Source: an uncultured Treponema sp.
GTDB lineage: Bacteria; Spirochaetota; Spirochaetia; Treponematales; Treponemataceae
DNA length: 64,000 nt
Direction of reading: 5' to 3'
NCBI GenBank assembly: GCA_910584475.1
Contig: CAJUBD010000001.1
Coordinates: 81,028 to 145,027 of the forward strand
The notes beneath the pieces were generated by a model. The model was not told where the DNA came from, did no database searches, and saw nothing but the letters and a program-made list of their open reading frames with translations. Within the stretch, counting starts at the first letter, position 1, and each line of letters opens with the position of its first letter. Positions 33,455 through 41,926 of this stretch are shown here, piece after piece. Position numbers and translations under genes: made by a program.

Positions 33455-35206
33455 ATGAAAAGCAAAGAAAGAATAATCGGTATAGCGGCGACGATTCTTT
33501 TTGCGGCATGCCTTTATGTTTCGTGCTCCAACAACGCGGACGGAAACAAAGAACAAACTGAAGAAAACCCGGGCGGCTCTTCCTCAACTTCGGGCGAAAG
33601 CGTTGCTTCCAAAGGCGCAATCACAGAAAGCAGAATCGACTACAGCAAACTTGGAATAAAAGTAAAGGCGAGCAGGACGGCATTCCCTGCGGATTTCGTG
33701 CGCGGATTCGACGCGAGCACGGTCTACGCAATAGAAAAGGCGGGGATGAAATACCTCGACGCGGACGGCAAGGAAACCGACATCTTCAAGGTGCTCAAGG
33801 CGAGCGGCGTGAACATGATTCGCCTGCGTATTTGGAACGACCCTTCAAAGGACGACACTGCTTCAAAGCAGGGCAACAACAATCTTGGAGTGGCAAAGAC
33901 GTTGGCAAAGCGCGCCACGGACGCAGGTTTGAAATACATGCTAGACTTTCATTTCAGCGACACTTGGGCGGACCCTAAAAAGCAAATTTGTCCCGATGCT
34001 TGGAAAGGAATCACGACCGCCGATGCGATGAAAGAGGCAATCGCGAATTTCGTGGAAACCACTTTGAATGCGCTCAAAGAAAGTGCGACTCTTCCCGCAA
34101 TGGTGCAGCTCGGAAACGAATGCGAGGGCGGCATTTTGCTTTCAAACACCGCGAATGATGACGTACAAGCGAAAGCCGGCTCAGCCAATTTCAAGACGTA
34201 TATCAACGCGGCGGCGGAAAAAGTCCGCGCGGCTGACCCAAACATAAAAATCGTGATGCACGCTTCGCGCGGCGGAAACAAGGGCGTAGTCGATGGCTTC
34301 ATCAAAAACACAATCACCGCCGGCATTACCTGCGACTACATCGGACTTTCATACTATCCGTTTTTCACGAGCCATGGCACGCTCGAAGAACTGAAGGCGA
34401 ACATCAAGGCGATAAAAGCCGCCGGCAAAAAAGCCATAATCTCGGAGACATCGTTCTGCTGGACTTGCGACCATGTAAATGACGGGATGAACAATCAGCT
34501 TTGGTATTACAGCGGTGATGACGGGCTTGTGCAGGCGGCGAAGTCGCTCGTGGATTCAAGCGGAGAACTTGTGATGGGCTTGACAACCACGACAAAAGAC
34601 GGCAGAACCGTAATCGAGCCGACCACGCAGAACCACTACAACGCGGTGGCGGCGGTGATGGAAGCCGCGGCACAAGCCGGCGCGGACGGCGTTTTCTATT
34701 GGGGCGGCGACTGGATCACGAGCAGCGCGGGAAACTTTCAGTCCGCAATGGAAAACCAAGCCTTTTGGAATTACGACCACAAGATTTTGGACAGCGCGGC
34801 AGTATTCAGCTATGGCACGCCTGAAAGCAATGTCGCGGTCGGCGGAAGCGCGGACACTAGCGGCGGAATTTTGGTAAAGGATGTTTCATATACGGCGAAC
34901 GGAAAACTAATCGAAGTATGTCCCGCGTCAAAATTTACAGGCGTTTCACTGAACTCAATCACAATATCGATTGCCAATGTAGCGAAAGGCAACAGCGATG
35001 GAGAATGGTGGATTTCTTATGATATTGGCAAAAGCGAATGGGCTTCTATAAAGAAAGGAGATGAAAACGGACCTTGGGATGAGTCCATCAAAGGCTACAG
35101 AAAGACGATAGATGATTCGGCTGAAATAGCATATTTCAAGGCGAACGGCATAAAAATCGGAATGCTTTCGGGGCTTGCCGCCACAGTTACCATAACTTAC
35201 AAATGA
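33455..35206 (+). CDS. GH53 endo-beta-1,4-galactanase lipoprotein with a C-terminal Trp-rich module
   Basis: A 583-residue lipoprotein (lipobox YVSC, Cys24) that cleaves beta-1,4-galactan side chains of pectin at the cell surface. The GH53 domain (about 70-455) shows FVRGFDASTV, NMIRLRIWNDPS, FHFSDTWADP, VQLGNE with the acid/base E222, and IISETS with the nucleophile E331. The last 100 residues are a Trp-rich module (SITISIANVAKGN..EWWISYD..GLAATVTITYK) shared with the two upstream proteins. An S/G-rich linker follows the lipid anchor. The ATG at 33455 has AGGG at 8 bases; an upstream start within the terminator is rejected. Confidence 0.93.
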   Translation: MKSKERIIGIAATILFAACLYVSCSNNADGNKEQTEENPGGSSSTSGESVASKGAITESRIDYSKLGIKVKASRTAFPADFVRGFDASTVYAIEKAGMKYLDADGKETDIFKVLKASGVNMIRLRIWNDPSKDDTASKQGNNNLGVAKTLAKRATDAGLKYMLDFHFSDTWADPKKQICPDAWKGITTADAMKEAIANFVETTLNALKESATLPAMVQLGNECEGGILLSNTANDDVQAKAGSANFKTYINAAAEKVRAADPNIKIVMHASRGGNKGVVDGFIKNTITAGITCDYIGLSYYPFFTSHGTLEELKANIKAIKAAGKKAIISETSFCWTCDHVNDGMNNQLWYYSGDDGLVQAAKSLVDSSGELVMGLTTTTKDGRTVIEPTTQNHYNAVAAVMEAAAQAGADGVFYWGGDWITSSAGNFQSAMENQAFWNYDHKILDSAAVFSYGTPESNVAVGGSADTSGGILVKDVSYTANGKLIEVCPASKFTGVSLNSITISIANVAKGNSDGEWWISYDIGKSEWASIKKGDENGPWDESIKGYRKTIDDSAEIAYFKANGIKIGMLSGLAATVTITYK

Positions 35207-35340
35207 TTCAAACCTTCAGCGTCGCTTCCACAAAGACGCGGAAACGGCGTTGAAAAAATATTAGACATGCGCTATCATTATACGTGTTCGGAAATTCTAT
35301 TGCTTTTCTGAACATATCCTTTTGATTGCCAAGAATTTCG

Positions 35341-35470
35341 CTCTTGACTTTTTCATAGGAGGTATGACAAAAGCACCGCACAAATGGCGCGGTACTTTTA
35401 TCATGTCAAGTTTGCGTTGCAAACTTGCATATTTACGTGTGTGCGTTGTTGACTTCTTATTAGGAGGAAG
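35341..35470 (+). repeat. Modular palindromic repeat element, copy C (before the second galactanase)
   Basis: The 266-base gap 35207-35472 has no gene. From 35341 it holds CTCTTGACTTTTTCATAGGAGG (the end module of one element), the GCCGC-type hairpin 35361-35405, CAAGTTTGC gtt GCAAACTTG (35407-35427), then TTGACTTCTTATTAGGAGG, which supplies the ribosome site of the galactanase. TAGGAGG occurs at both edges of the inserted part. The earlier half of the gap, from 35207, shows no clear signal. Confidence 0.75.
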
Positions 35471-35472
35471 AA

Positions 35473-36741
35473 ATGACTAGAAAAACCATCTCGCTCGTCG
35501 CGCTTCTCGCGGCCGCATTATCTTTCTACTGCCCAAACACCAGCGCGAAACCTTCGAAAGAAAGCGCGTCCCAGTCGGACGTCTTTTCGCTCGGGGCAAA
35601 GATTCCCTCAGATTTTATGCGCGGCTTCGACGCGAGTACGGTGGACTTCTTGGAAGAAAATGGCGCGGCGTATTACGACGAATCCGGGCAAAAGCAGGAC
35701 GTTTTCAAAATCTTAAAAAGCCACGGAGTGAACTGGGTGCGGCTTCGCATTTGGCACGACTCTTCCAAAAACGACGAGGCGGGAGACAACTGCCTTGAGC
35801 GCACAATCCGCATGGCGAAGCGGATAAAGTCGCATGGAATGAATTTCCTTTTGGACTTCCACTACTCCGACACTTGGGCAGATCCGGGAAAGCAAATGCG
35901 CCCTTCCGCGTGGGACGACGCGTCAACCATCGAAGAACTGGCGGAGAGAGTGCACGACTACACGAAAGAAATTCTGCTCGCGCTGAAAAGCACAGACTGC
36001 TCGCCCGATATGGTTCAGCTGGGAAACGAGATAAACCAAGGATTTTGCACCACGCTTTCCGACGGCTCGCCCTCCCTCATTCCCGTTTCATCGTGGGATA
36101 ACAATTACGAGGGCAACAAAAATCTCGCCGCGCTTCTTACGGCGGCCAGTTCCGCCGTGCGCGAGGTCGACCCTGGCATAGAGCGGATGGTTCACCTTGC
36201 GAGCGCAAACGTCAACGGATGGACAGACCTTTCGTGGTGGTTCGACAGAATCGACTTCGACGACTACGAATTCATCGGCTTGAGTTGGTATCCGTTTGAG
36301 AATCACGGAACGCTCGCGGACTTGCGCTCGAATCTGAGCAATCTCAAAAGCGGCTATCGAAAAGAAGTGCTCGTCGTGGAGACTTCGTGGCCGTGGACTT
36401 TCGACAAGTCGGGAAAAGACGGCTGGAGCAACTACGTTTGGTGCGACAAGGGAGTGGACGCGGTGTCGCGGCTTGTGGATACGAAAAATTCCGCGCTGAA
36501 AAATCTTTCCGTAACAAAATGGAAGGGCAAAAAATGCATAGACGCGTCCGTGGAAAACCAGGCAGTGGTTTTGGCGGCGGTGATGGAAGCCACGGAAATG
36601 GCCGGCGGATGCGGAGTGTTCTATTGGGGCGGCGACTGGATTTGCGACACAGCCGGAAAAGTCGGCAACAACTGGGAAAACCAAGCCTTGTTCGACCTTG
36701 ACGGAAAATGCCTTCCGAGCATGCGGGTCTTTCATCCTTAA
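35473..36741 (+). CDS. GH53 endo-beta-1,4-galactanase, single domain
   Basis: A 422-residue secreted enzyme, the second GH53 in the locus. An N-terminal signal (MTRKTISLVALLAAALSFYC) has a cysteine but no good lipobox, so release to periplasm or outside is likely. The catalytic domain fills the rest: FMRGFDASTV, NWVRLRIWHDSS, FHYSDTWADP, VQLGNE (E186, acid/base), VVETSWPWTF (E303, nucleophile), FYWGGDW. It lacks the Trp-rich module of its neighbour. The two paralogues are only moderately similar, so they may differ in substrate length or location. AGGAGG stands 6 bases before the ATG. Confidence 0.93.
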   Translation: MTRKTISLVALLAAALSFYCPNTSAKPSKESASQSDVFSLGAKIPSDFMRGFDASTVDFLEENGAAYYDESGQKQDVFKILKSHGVNWVRLRIWHDSSKNDEAGDNCLERTIRMAKRIKSHGMNFLLDFHYSDTWADPGKQMRPSAWDDASTIEELAERVHDYTKEILLALKSTDCSPDMVQLGNEINQGFCTTLSDGSPSLIPVSSWDNNYEGNKNLAALLTAASSAVREVDPGIERMVHLASANVNGWTDLSWWFDRIDFDDYEFIGLSWYPFENHGTLADLRSNLSNLKSGYRKEVLVVETSWPWTFDKSGKDGWSNYVWCDKGVDAVSRLVDTKNSALKNLSVTKWKGKKCIDASVENQAVVLAAVMEATEMAGGCGVFYWGGDWICDTAGKVGNNWENQALFDLDGKCLPSMRVFHP

Positions 36742-36796
36742 GAATTTTCAGCGGTGAGCAAGTTTTGAAAGGCACGTTTGCGGTCGGCAAACTAGA

Positions 36797-36839
36797 AGTT
36801 AAAATCCACGCTAAATCGTCGTGCGGATTTTAACTTCTT
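36797..36839. terminator. Bidirectional terminator between GH53 and the AI-2E gene
   Basis: Arms AAGTTAAAATCC and GGATTTTAACTT between convergent genes, overlapping the stop of the minus-strand gene. There is no long T-run, so efficiency is uncertain. Confidence 0.55.
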
Positions 36840-37912
36840 CTGCGCCTGCGCGCGCTTTTTTTGTTGCCCAAGATTATCGCCACTGGATTCAGCGACGGAA
36901 CATTCTCGCATACGATTTTTATGAAAACCATGAACGGCACCGCCAAAATCATTCCGACGAATCCCCAAATCCATCCCCAAATCGAAAGGCTCACCAAAAT
37001 TACAAACGGCGATATTCCCAGATTTTCGCCCTCAATTCTAGGCTCGACGATGTTTCCCAAAACGAAATTCACCATGAGCATCAAAATCGCCACGGCGATA
37101 ATCGGCGGCCATTTCGGAAAAAACTGCACGAACGCGAAGAATGTCGTGAGCGCGACGGAAATCGTGCTTCCGAAAGTCGGAATGAAATTCAGCACGAACG
37201 CGATGAAAGCCCAAATCGCCGCGAAGTCCAAACCGATTGCGAGCGCGCCCAAATAAACTAGAATTCCCGTCGCAAGCGAGATGATGAATTTTATCGAGAA
37301 AAAGCGCGTAGTGTCCACGATGACGTTTACGATTATCGACTTCACGCGGTGGCGCATCTTACCTTCAAACGCGAGCGAAATTTTCGTCTGGAAATCGTTC
37401 GCCTCGATGAGCAAAAAAGTATAGAGCAAAAAGACTATGAAAATGTTTTTGACAAATCCGATTGCTGAACCTGAAAGAGAGACCGCGAAATGCTGCAAAT
37501 ATTGCATTATCCTCAACTGCGCGAGAAGGTTCTCAATCAAAGTCTTTCCTTCGTCATAGCTCATATTGAAAGTCACGGAGAGCTGCCTGTAAATCGAAAG
37601 GAAGCGGCTTTCGTATTTCGGGTACGCCGATATAATCGCGCCGACGCTGCTTTGCAAAAGGCTCGCCACTCCCGCGATCAAGGCGACGAAAAATACCAGA
37701 GTGCACACGATTCCCAAGAACCACGGCACGCGCAGTTTTTTGTGAATCTTCTGCAAAAGCGGAAGCACGACGAGCGAAAGGAAAATCGCTATCACAAGCG
37801 GAATCGAAAACGACTGAGTGATTTTCAAGATGGCCACGAAAAGCACGCAGCCAAACGCGAGCAGCACACTGTAGATGCCGCGAGTATAGTCGCGCCCAGT
37901 TTCTTCTTCCAT
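36830..37912 (-). CDS. AI-2E family transporter (UPF0118/PerM)
   Basis: A 360-residue inner-membrane protein with about eight hydrophobic segments in the family pattern: two early helices (IYSVLLAFGCVLFVAILKI; IPLVIAIFLSLVVLPLLQ), a middle domain, then a cluster with the diagnostic NFIPTFGSTISVALTTF and GNIVEPRIEGENLGISPF near the C-terminus. Members are assigned roles in AI-2 export or Na+/H+ exchange; the substrate here is unknown. The C-terminus is basic (KKSARRRRRS). The ATG at 37912 has GGAGG 5 bases upstream, and a start 27 bases earlier is rejected. Confidence 0.88.
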   Translation of the reverse strand: MEEETGRDYTRGIYSVLLAFGCVLFVAILKITQSFSIPLVIAIFLSLVVLPLLQKIHKKLRVPWFLGIVCTLVFFVALIAGVASLLQSSVGAIISAYPKYESRFLSIYRQLSVTFNMSYDEGKTLIENLLAQLRIMQYLQHFAVSLSGSAIGFVKNIFIVFLLYTFLLIEANDFQTKISLAFEGKMRHRVKSIIVNVIVDTTRFFSIKFIISLATGILVYLGALAIGLDFAAIWAFIAFVLNFIPTFGSTISVALTTFFAFVQFFPKWPPIIAVAILMLMVNFVLGNIVEPRIEGENLGISPFVILVSLSIWGWIWGFVGMILAVPFMVFIKIVCENVPSLNPVAIILGNKKSARRRRRS

Positions 37913-37983
37913 TTTTCCTCCAACATTTAAAATCAGCAACTAAAATTTCGTTGCCGATTCTAATATGAGTCTCGCTTCGCAAA

Positions 37984-38100
37984 ACTCGCCTATTTAGTCG
38001 CAAGCCCTTGGCTTGCTAATGATTTTTCGCTTCGCTACAAAATCGCGTTTGCGACGTTCTCGGAAACTGACATTTCCTGCGATGTCGCAAATTAAGGAAT
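37984..38100 (-). repeat. Long interspersed repeat, copy 2
   Basis: The reverse complement matches 12697-12824 over about 115 bases with few differences, including GAGAACGTCGCAAACGCGAT and TTAGCAAGCCAA..GGCTTGCGAC. It lies directly after the serS stop. Confidence 0.85.
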
Positions 38101-38101
38101 T

Positions 38102-39379
38102 TTATTTTTTCGGAGTGATTTTTTCGAATCCGCAAAGTGGCACTAGCACTTTCGGAATCGTAATCGAGCCGTCGGCGTTTTGGAAATTTTCCATGATGGC
38201 GAGCATCGCGCGTCCCACGGCAATCGCGGTTCCGTTGAGCATGTGCACGTACTTGTTCTTTCCGTCCGAATCCTTGAAGCGCACTCCAAGCCTTCGCGCC
38301 TGATAGTCCGTACAGTTTGAAGTAGAAGTCACTTCGCCATACTCGCCGCCATTTCGTCCGGGCATCCACGCTTCCAAATCCCATTTTCTATAGGCTGGTG
38401 CGCCCAAGTCGCCGGTGCACGTGTCCACCACGCGAAAAGGAATCTCAAGCCCTGTGAAGATTTCCTCTTCGATGAGCCGCAATTTTTCGTGGAGCGCGTC
38501 GCTTTGCTCAGGCGCGCAATACACGAACATTTCCACTTTGTCGAACTGGTGCACGCGGTACAAGCCTTTGCTGAACTGTCCCGCCGCTCCCGCCTCGCGC
38601 CTGAAGCAGTGAGACAAGCCCGCGTACATAAGCGGAAGGCTTTCCTTTTTTAGGATTTCTCCTGAATGGTAGCCGCCGAGCGTGATTTCCGCAGTCGCCA
38701 CAAGGCACGTTCCCTCGTCTTCAATGCAGTAGACATTGCTTTCGTTTCCGCGCGGATTAAAGCCTATTCCCTGCAGGACTTCCTGCCTCGCCACATCGGG
38801 CGTTATGAAAGTGGTGAAACCGTGCTTTCGCAAAATACCGAGCGCGTACATAATAAGAGCCTGTTCCAAAAAAACCGCCTCGTTTTTGAGATAATAGAAT
38901 TTCGGTCCTGAAACTTTCGTGCCGCGCTCAAAGTCAATCAAATCAAGTTCTTCCATAAGCTGAACGTGATCGCGCGCTTCAAAATCGAATTTCCGAGGAA
39001 CGCCGACTTTCTTCACTTCAAGGTTTTCAGTGTCAAGTTTTCCTACCGGCGCGTCAGGATGAGCCATGTTCGGAATCTTCCGCGCGGCATCTTCCAACTT
39101 CGCCTCGATTTCTTCCAAGTCCTTTTCCACTTCGGAAATTCCGTCTTTTATGCGCTTCCCCTCTTCAATGAGCGTTTGCCTTGCGTCGGCATCCATCTTG
39201 CCTTTCATCGCGGCGGCGTTTTCATTGCGCCTTTGCTGGAGTTCCTGCCTCTTCGTCACGAGAGCCGTCCGCATGTCGTAAAGCTCCACGACGGCATCGG
39301 CATCCGCGCTCATGTTGCGGTTCTTTATGTTTTCCTTCACCGCGTCGAGATTTTCCTTTATGAATCTATAGTCAAGCAT
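38102..39379 (-). CDS. serS: Seryl-tRNA synthetase
   Basis: A 425-residue class II synthetase. An N-terminal tRNA-binding coiled coil (about 25-105, TKRQELQQRRNENAAAMKG) is followed by the catalytic core: motif 2 FRREAGAAGQFSKGLYRVHQF, TGDLGAPAYRKWDLEAWMPG and motif 3 HMLNGTAIAVGRAMLAIMEN. Length is normal. The start is the ATG at 39379 with GGGAGAGG 5 bases before it; that site is the edge of repeat copy B. It lies downstream of the SIMPL gene after a 181-base repeat-filled gap. Confidence 0.96.
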   Translation of the reverse strand: MLDYRFIKENLDAVKENIKNRNMSADADAVVELYDMRTALVTKRQELQQRRNENAAAMKGKMDADARQTLIEEGKRIKDGISEVEKDLEEIEAKLEDAARKIPNMAHPDAPVGKLDTENLEVKKVGVPRKFDFEARDHVQLMEELDLIDFERGTKVSGPKFYYLKNEAVFLEQALIMYALGILRKHGFTTFITPDVARQEVLQGIGFNPRGNESNVYCIEDEGTCLVATAEITLGGYHSGEILKKESLPLMYAGLSHCFRREAGAAGQFSKGLYRVHQFDKVEMFVYCAPEQSDALHEKLRLIEEEIFTGLEIPFRVVDTCTGDLGAPAYRKWDLEAWMPGRNGGEYGEVTSTSNCTDYQARRLGVRFKDSDGKNKYVHMLNGTAIAVGRAMLAIMENFQNADGSITIPKVLVPLCGFEKITPKK

Positions 39380-39388
39380 TTTTCCTCT

Positions 39389-39546
39389 CCCATAAAAAGT
39401 CAAGAGCGATTTATGAAAATCGCGATTGACTTTTTAACGTGCGCGTTAAGCAACGTGTTGCGACGCGCACAAGTATATAGGCAAGTTTGCAACGCAAAGT
39501 TGTCATGATAAAAATGCCGCGCTATTTCAGCGGCGTTTTTATCATA
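39389..39546. repeat. Modular palindromic repeat element, copy B (SIMPL-serS gap)
   Basis: The same four hairpins as copy A in the same order: AAAAAGTCAA/TTGACTTTTT, GTGCGCG/CGCGCAC, AAGTTTGC aac GCAAAGTT and ATGATAAAAATGCCGC/GCGGCGTTTTTATCAT. It fills nearly the whole gap. Confidence 0.87.
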
Positions 39547-39560
39547 TCGCCTTTTTCTAT

Positions 39561-40277
39561 TTATTGAATCTCATAGACGCACGAAACCGTGACGCTCACG
39601 CTCTGCTTTCCAGGGCTTACGGTCGTGGCTTCGACTGCCAAATCCGCCGCCATCTTAGCCGAATTGTTCAGTACGGGCATGAATCCTCGGTCTCGCTGTT
39701 CCGCAATCGAAACGATTTGCCCTAGTTCCGCGCCGGCGGTTTTTACCATAAGGTTCGCCGCTTCGTACGCCTGCTTTACCGCCTGCGTCCTCGCTTCGCG
39801 CAACGCGCCTTCCATGTCGCTTACGGAAAAATTTATCGAAGAAAATTCGTTCGCGCCCGCGTTCACGGCAACATCAATCGCGTTTCCGATATTGGAAATG
39901 TTTCGCACCACGATGTGCATTGAATTCGAAACGCGGTAGTCGCCGCGAATCGGAAGCCCGTTCCTGTATGATACGTCCTGACTTATCGTGTAGCCGTCCG
40001 TGACAATCGAGTCGGCGGAATGCCCGGCTTCGATGAGGTCGGCCCTCACTTTTGCGACGGCTTCGGCATTGAGGCGGCTCGCTTCCACTACCGAACGGTT
40101 GTTCGTGACCACTGCCATATTTATCGTGGCAATGTCAGATTGCACGCTCACGGTTCCCGTTCCGCTCACGGTGACGGTTCTAGGCAACTTCGCCTCTTCG
40201 CTCGGCTTTTGCAAGACACACGAAGAAAAAATCGCCGCGAGGAAAAAAGTTCCTGCCAAAAAATAAAAACGCTTCAT
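39561..40277 (-). CDS. SIMPL-domain (DUF541) lipoprotein
   Basis: A 238-residue protein with a lipoprotein-type signal (MKRFYFLAGTFFLAAIFSSC, lipobox FSSC) and one SIMPL domain (about 33-238): TVTVSGTGTVSVQSDIATINMAVV, ALREARTQAVKQAYEAANLMVKTAG, and a final strand VSVTVSCVYEIQ. The family forms periplasmic or cell-surface oligomers of poorly known role. GGAGA lies 6 bases before the ATG. It is 23 bases after the acidic lipoprotein gene, probably in the smc operon. Confidence 0.87.
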   Translation of the reverse strand: MKRFYFLAGTFFLAAIFSSCVLQKPSEEAKLPRTVTVSGTGTVSVQSDIATINMAVVTNNRSVVEASRLNAEAVAKVRADLIEAGHSADSIVTDGYTISQDVSYRNGLPIRGDYRVSNSMHIVVRNISNIGNAIDVAVNAGANEFSSINFSVSDMEGALREARTQAVKQAYEAANLMVKTAGAELGQIVSIAEQRDRGFMPVLNNSAKMAADLAVEATTVSPGKQSVSVTVSCVYEIQ

Positions 40278-40300
40278 ATTGTATCTCCAAATAATTTTTT

Positions 40301-41926
40301 TTATTTTATGTCAATGTAAAATCTTTTCAAATAAATGCCGCGCTCATTCGCCCTCGTCCAGAATTTGCTCTGCGGAAAATTTTTCACGACCGCATCATAA
40401 GACTCAATCGCGGACTTTATGTCGCGCACTTCGGAGTCCGCCTCAAGGACAAGTCCCTGAAGATAAAGTCCCGCGTCAAAATCCGACGTGGCCGCCTCGA
40501 AAAAACGCCTCACCAAAGACAAGGCGTCGGCATAGCGTTTTTCATCGTAGGCTTTTTGCGCCTGCTCCAAAAGTCCTTGCGCGGCATACTCATCTTTTTG
40601 CGCCTGAGAAGACAAATCGCTCCCATCCTCCATCGCGCCTACGGAATTTTCCACTCCAGCGACAGAAGTAATGTTCGCATTGCCTTGCGAATTTTTTTGA
40701 GAATCTTGTATTACGGTCTGCACGCGCTCGGCGGGGCGGTTTTCCCCTTCCGCAGAAGAAGGGTCGCCTTCGCTCGATTTACTGCCAGAGCTGTCATCAG
40801 ACACACCCTTTTCACCTCCGTCAGAATCTTGCAAATCGCCGCTTCCGCCATCATTGGAAGCCGTCTCTGCAGTGCTCTCGAACCTCTTCGGCACTGCCTG
40901 CGCATAGGACGGAGCGAGAACATGGGACGAGTCCGTCGCAACCTCCTCGCCTATTTCTATGGCGATGTAGTCATCGATATAGTTTCCCGTGAGCGCGTCG
41001 TTTTTATAAAAATGCAAAATCGCGTTTCCAGCCTTTTTCGAGCGCAAAGTGAACGTGCATTCATCATCGGAAAGCGTGCGACCGTGAAAAGAAAAGTGTT
41101 CCGCGCCGTCCGTTTCGCCGAGGTAAATCCATCCGCTTCCGGGATAAACGATGTCGACATATTGATTGCGCTTTACGCTCATTGTGCGAGACGGAATGAC
41201 GATTTCCTTTTCCGCCATTTCGGGAATCTCATCTTCGGGAATTTCGTTTTCCGAATCCGCAGTTTCTTCGTCCGAAAAATCATAGTTCCCCGACAAAACA
41301 TTTCCGAAAGGGGGTTCATTTCGGACATTTTCTCTAGCAGTTCCTTCATCTTGGACAGGAAAATCTCTCGCCGAAATCTCATCCGCCGCAGGAGTCAAGG
41401 GCATATCTTCGCTTCGCAAATCATCTTCATTTTGGGCGGGAAGCTCATTTTCAGGAATTTCATTTTCCTCGGCAATCAAAGGCTCTTCTGGAAATTCTTC
41501 TTCACCCGCTTCCGCAATTTCTTCTTCGGCGATTTCAGCGTCATCTTCAAGTTCTTCTTCCGCCCCAAAATCGTCGTCGGGAATCACGATTTCCGACACG
41601 GGAATCTCACCTTGCGCCAAAAGCCTTTCCAACTCGTCAAGTTCTTCCTGCGGAATTTTTTCTGTGGGCACTTCAGATTCCATGATTTCGACTTCATCGG
41701 CTTCTTCAGGGATTTGCGCCTCCGACGTCTCGCTTTCGTCGATTTCATTTCCAGAGATTTGCCCATCAGAAATTTCATTTTCAGGAATTTGAGAATGCGA
41801 ATTTTCACTTTCGGCATTTTGCGGAGAATTTTCAAAAAGCGAATCGCTTTTCGCCGCCTCGCCGCTTGTCGCGCATGAGAAAAACAAAAACATACTTGCG
41901 AAAAACAAGATTGAAAATTTTTTCAC
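40301..41926 (-). CDS. Acidic repeat lipoprotein with C-terminal TPR-like region
   Basis: A 541-residue protein, not assigned to a named family. A lipobox FFSC ends the signal (MKKFSILFFASMFLFFSC). Residues about 25-250 are extremely acidic, built of loose five-residue units such as QIPEN-EISDG-QISGN-EIDES. A middle beta-rich domain (about 255-345: RTMSVKRNQYVDIVYPGSGW..FTLRSKKAGNAILHFYK) follows. After an S/D/G-rich linker, the last 90 residues form TPR-like helices (LEQAQKAYDEKRYADALSLVRRFFE). It overlaps the upstream small gene by 4 bases. A cell-envelope scaffold is a guess. Confidence 0.65.
   Translation of the reverse strand: MKKFSILFFASMFLFFSCATSGEAAKSDSLFENSPQNAESENSHSQIPENEISDGQISGNEIDESETSEAQIPEEADEVEIMESEVPTEKIPQEELDELERLLAQGEIPVSEIVIPDDDFGAEEELEDDAEIAEEEIAEAGEEEFPEEPLIAEENEIPENELPAQNEDDLRSEDMPLTPAADEISARDFPVQDEGTARENVRNEPPFGNVLSGNYDFSDEETADSENEIPEDEIPEMAEKEIVIPSRTMSVKRNQYVDIVYPGSGWIYLGETDGAEHFSFHGRTLSDDECTFTLRSKKAGNAILHFYKNDALTGNYIDDYIAIEIGEEVATDSSHVLAPSYAQAVPKRFESTAETASNDGGSGDLQDSDGGEKGVSDDSSGSKSSEGDPSSAEGENRPAERVQTVIQDSQKNSQGNANITSVAGVENSVGAMEDGSDLSSQAQKDEYAAQGLLEQAQKAYDEKRYADALSLVRRFFEAATSDFDAGLYLQGLVLEADSEVRDIKSAIESYDAVVKNFPQSKFWTRANERGIYLKRFYIDIK

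Noticed and set aside
40556..41878. Long plus-strand frame opposite the acidic lipoprotein
   Set aside because: It is an antisense shadow created by the GAA/GAG-rich repeats; it encodes a Phe/Arg-rich, low-complexity product with no start signal.
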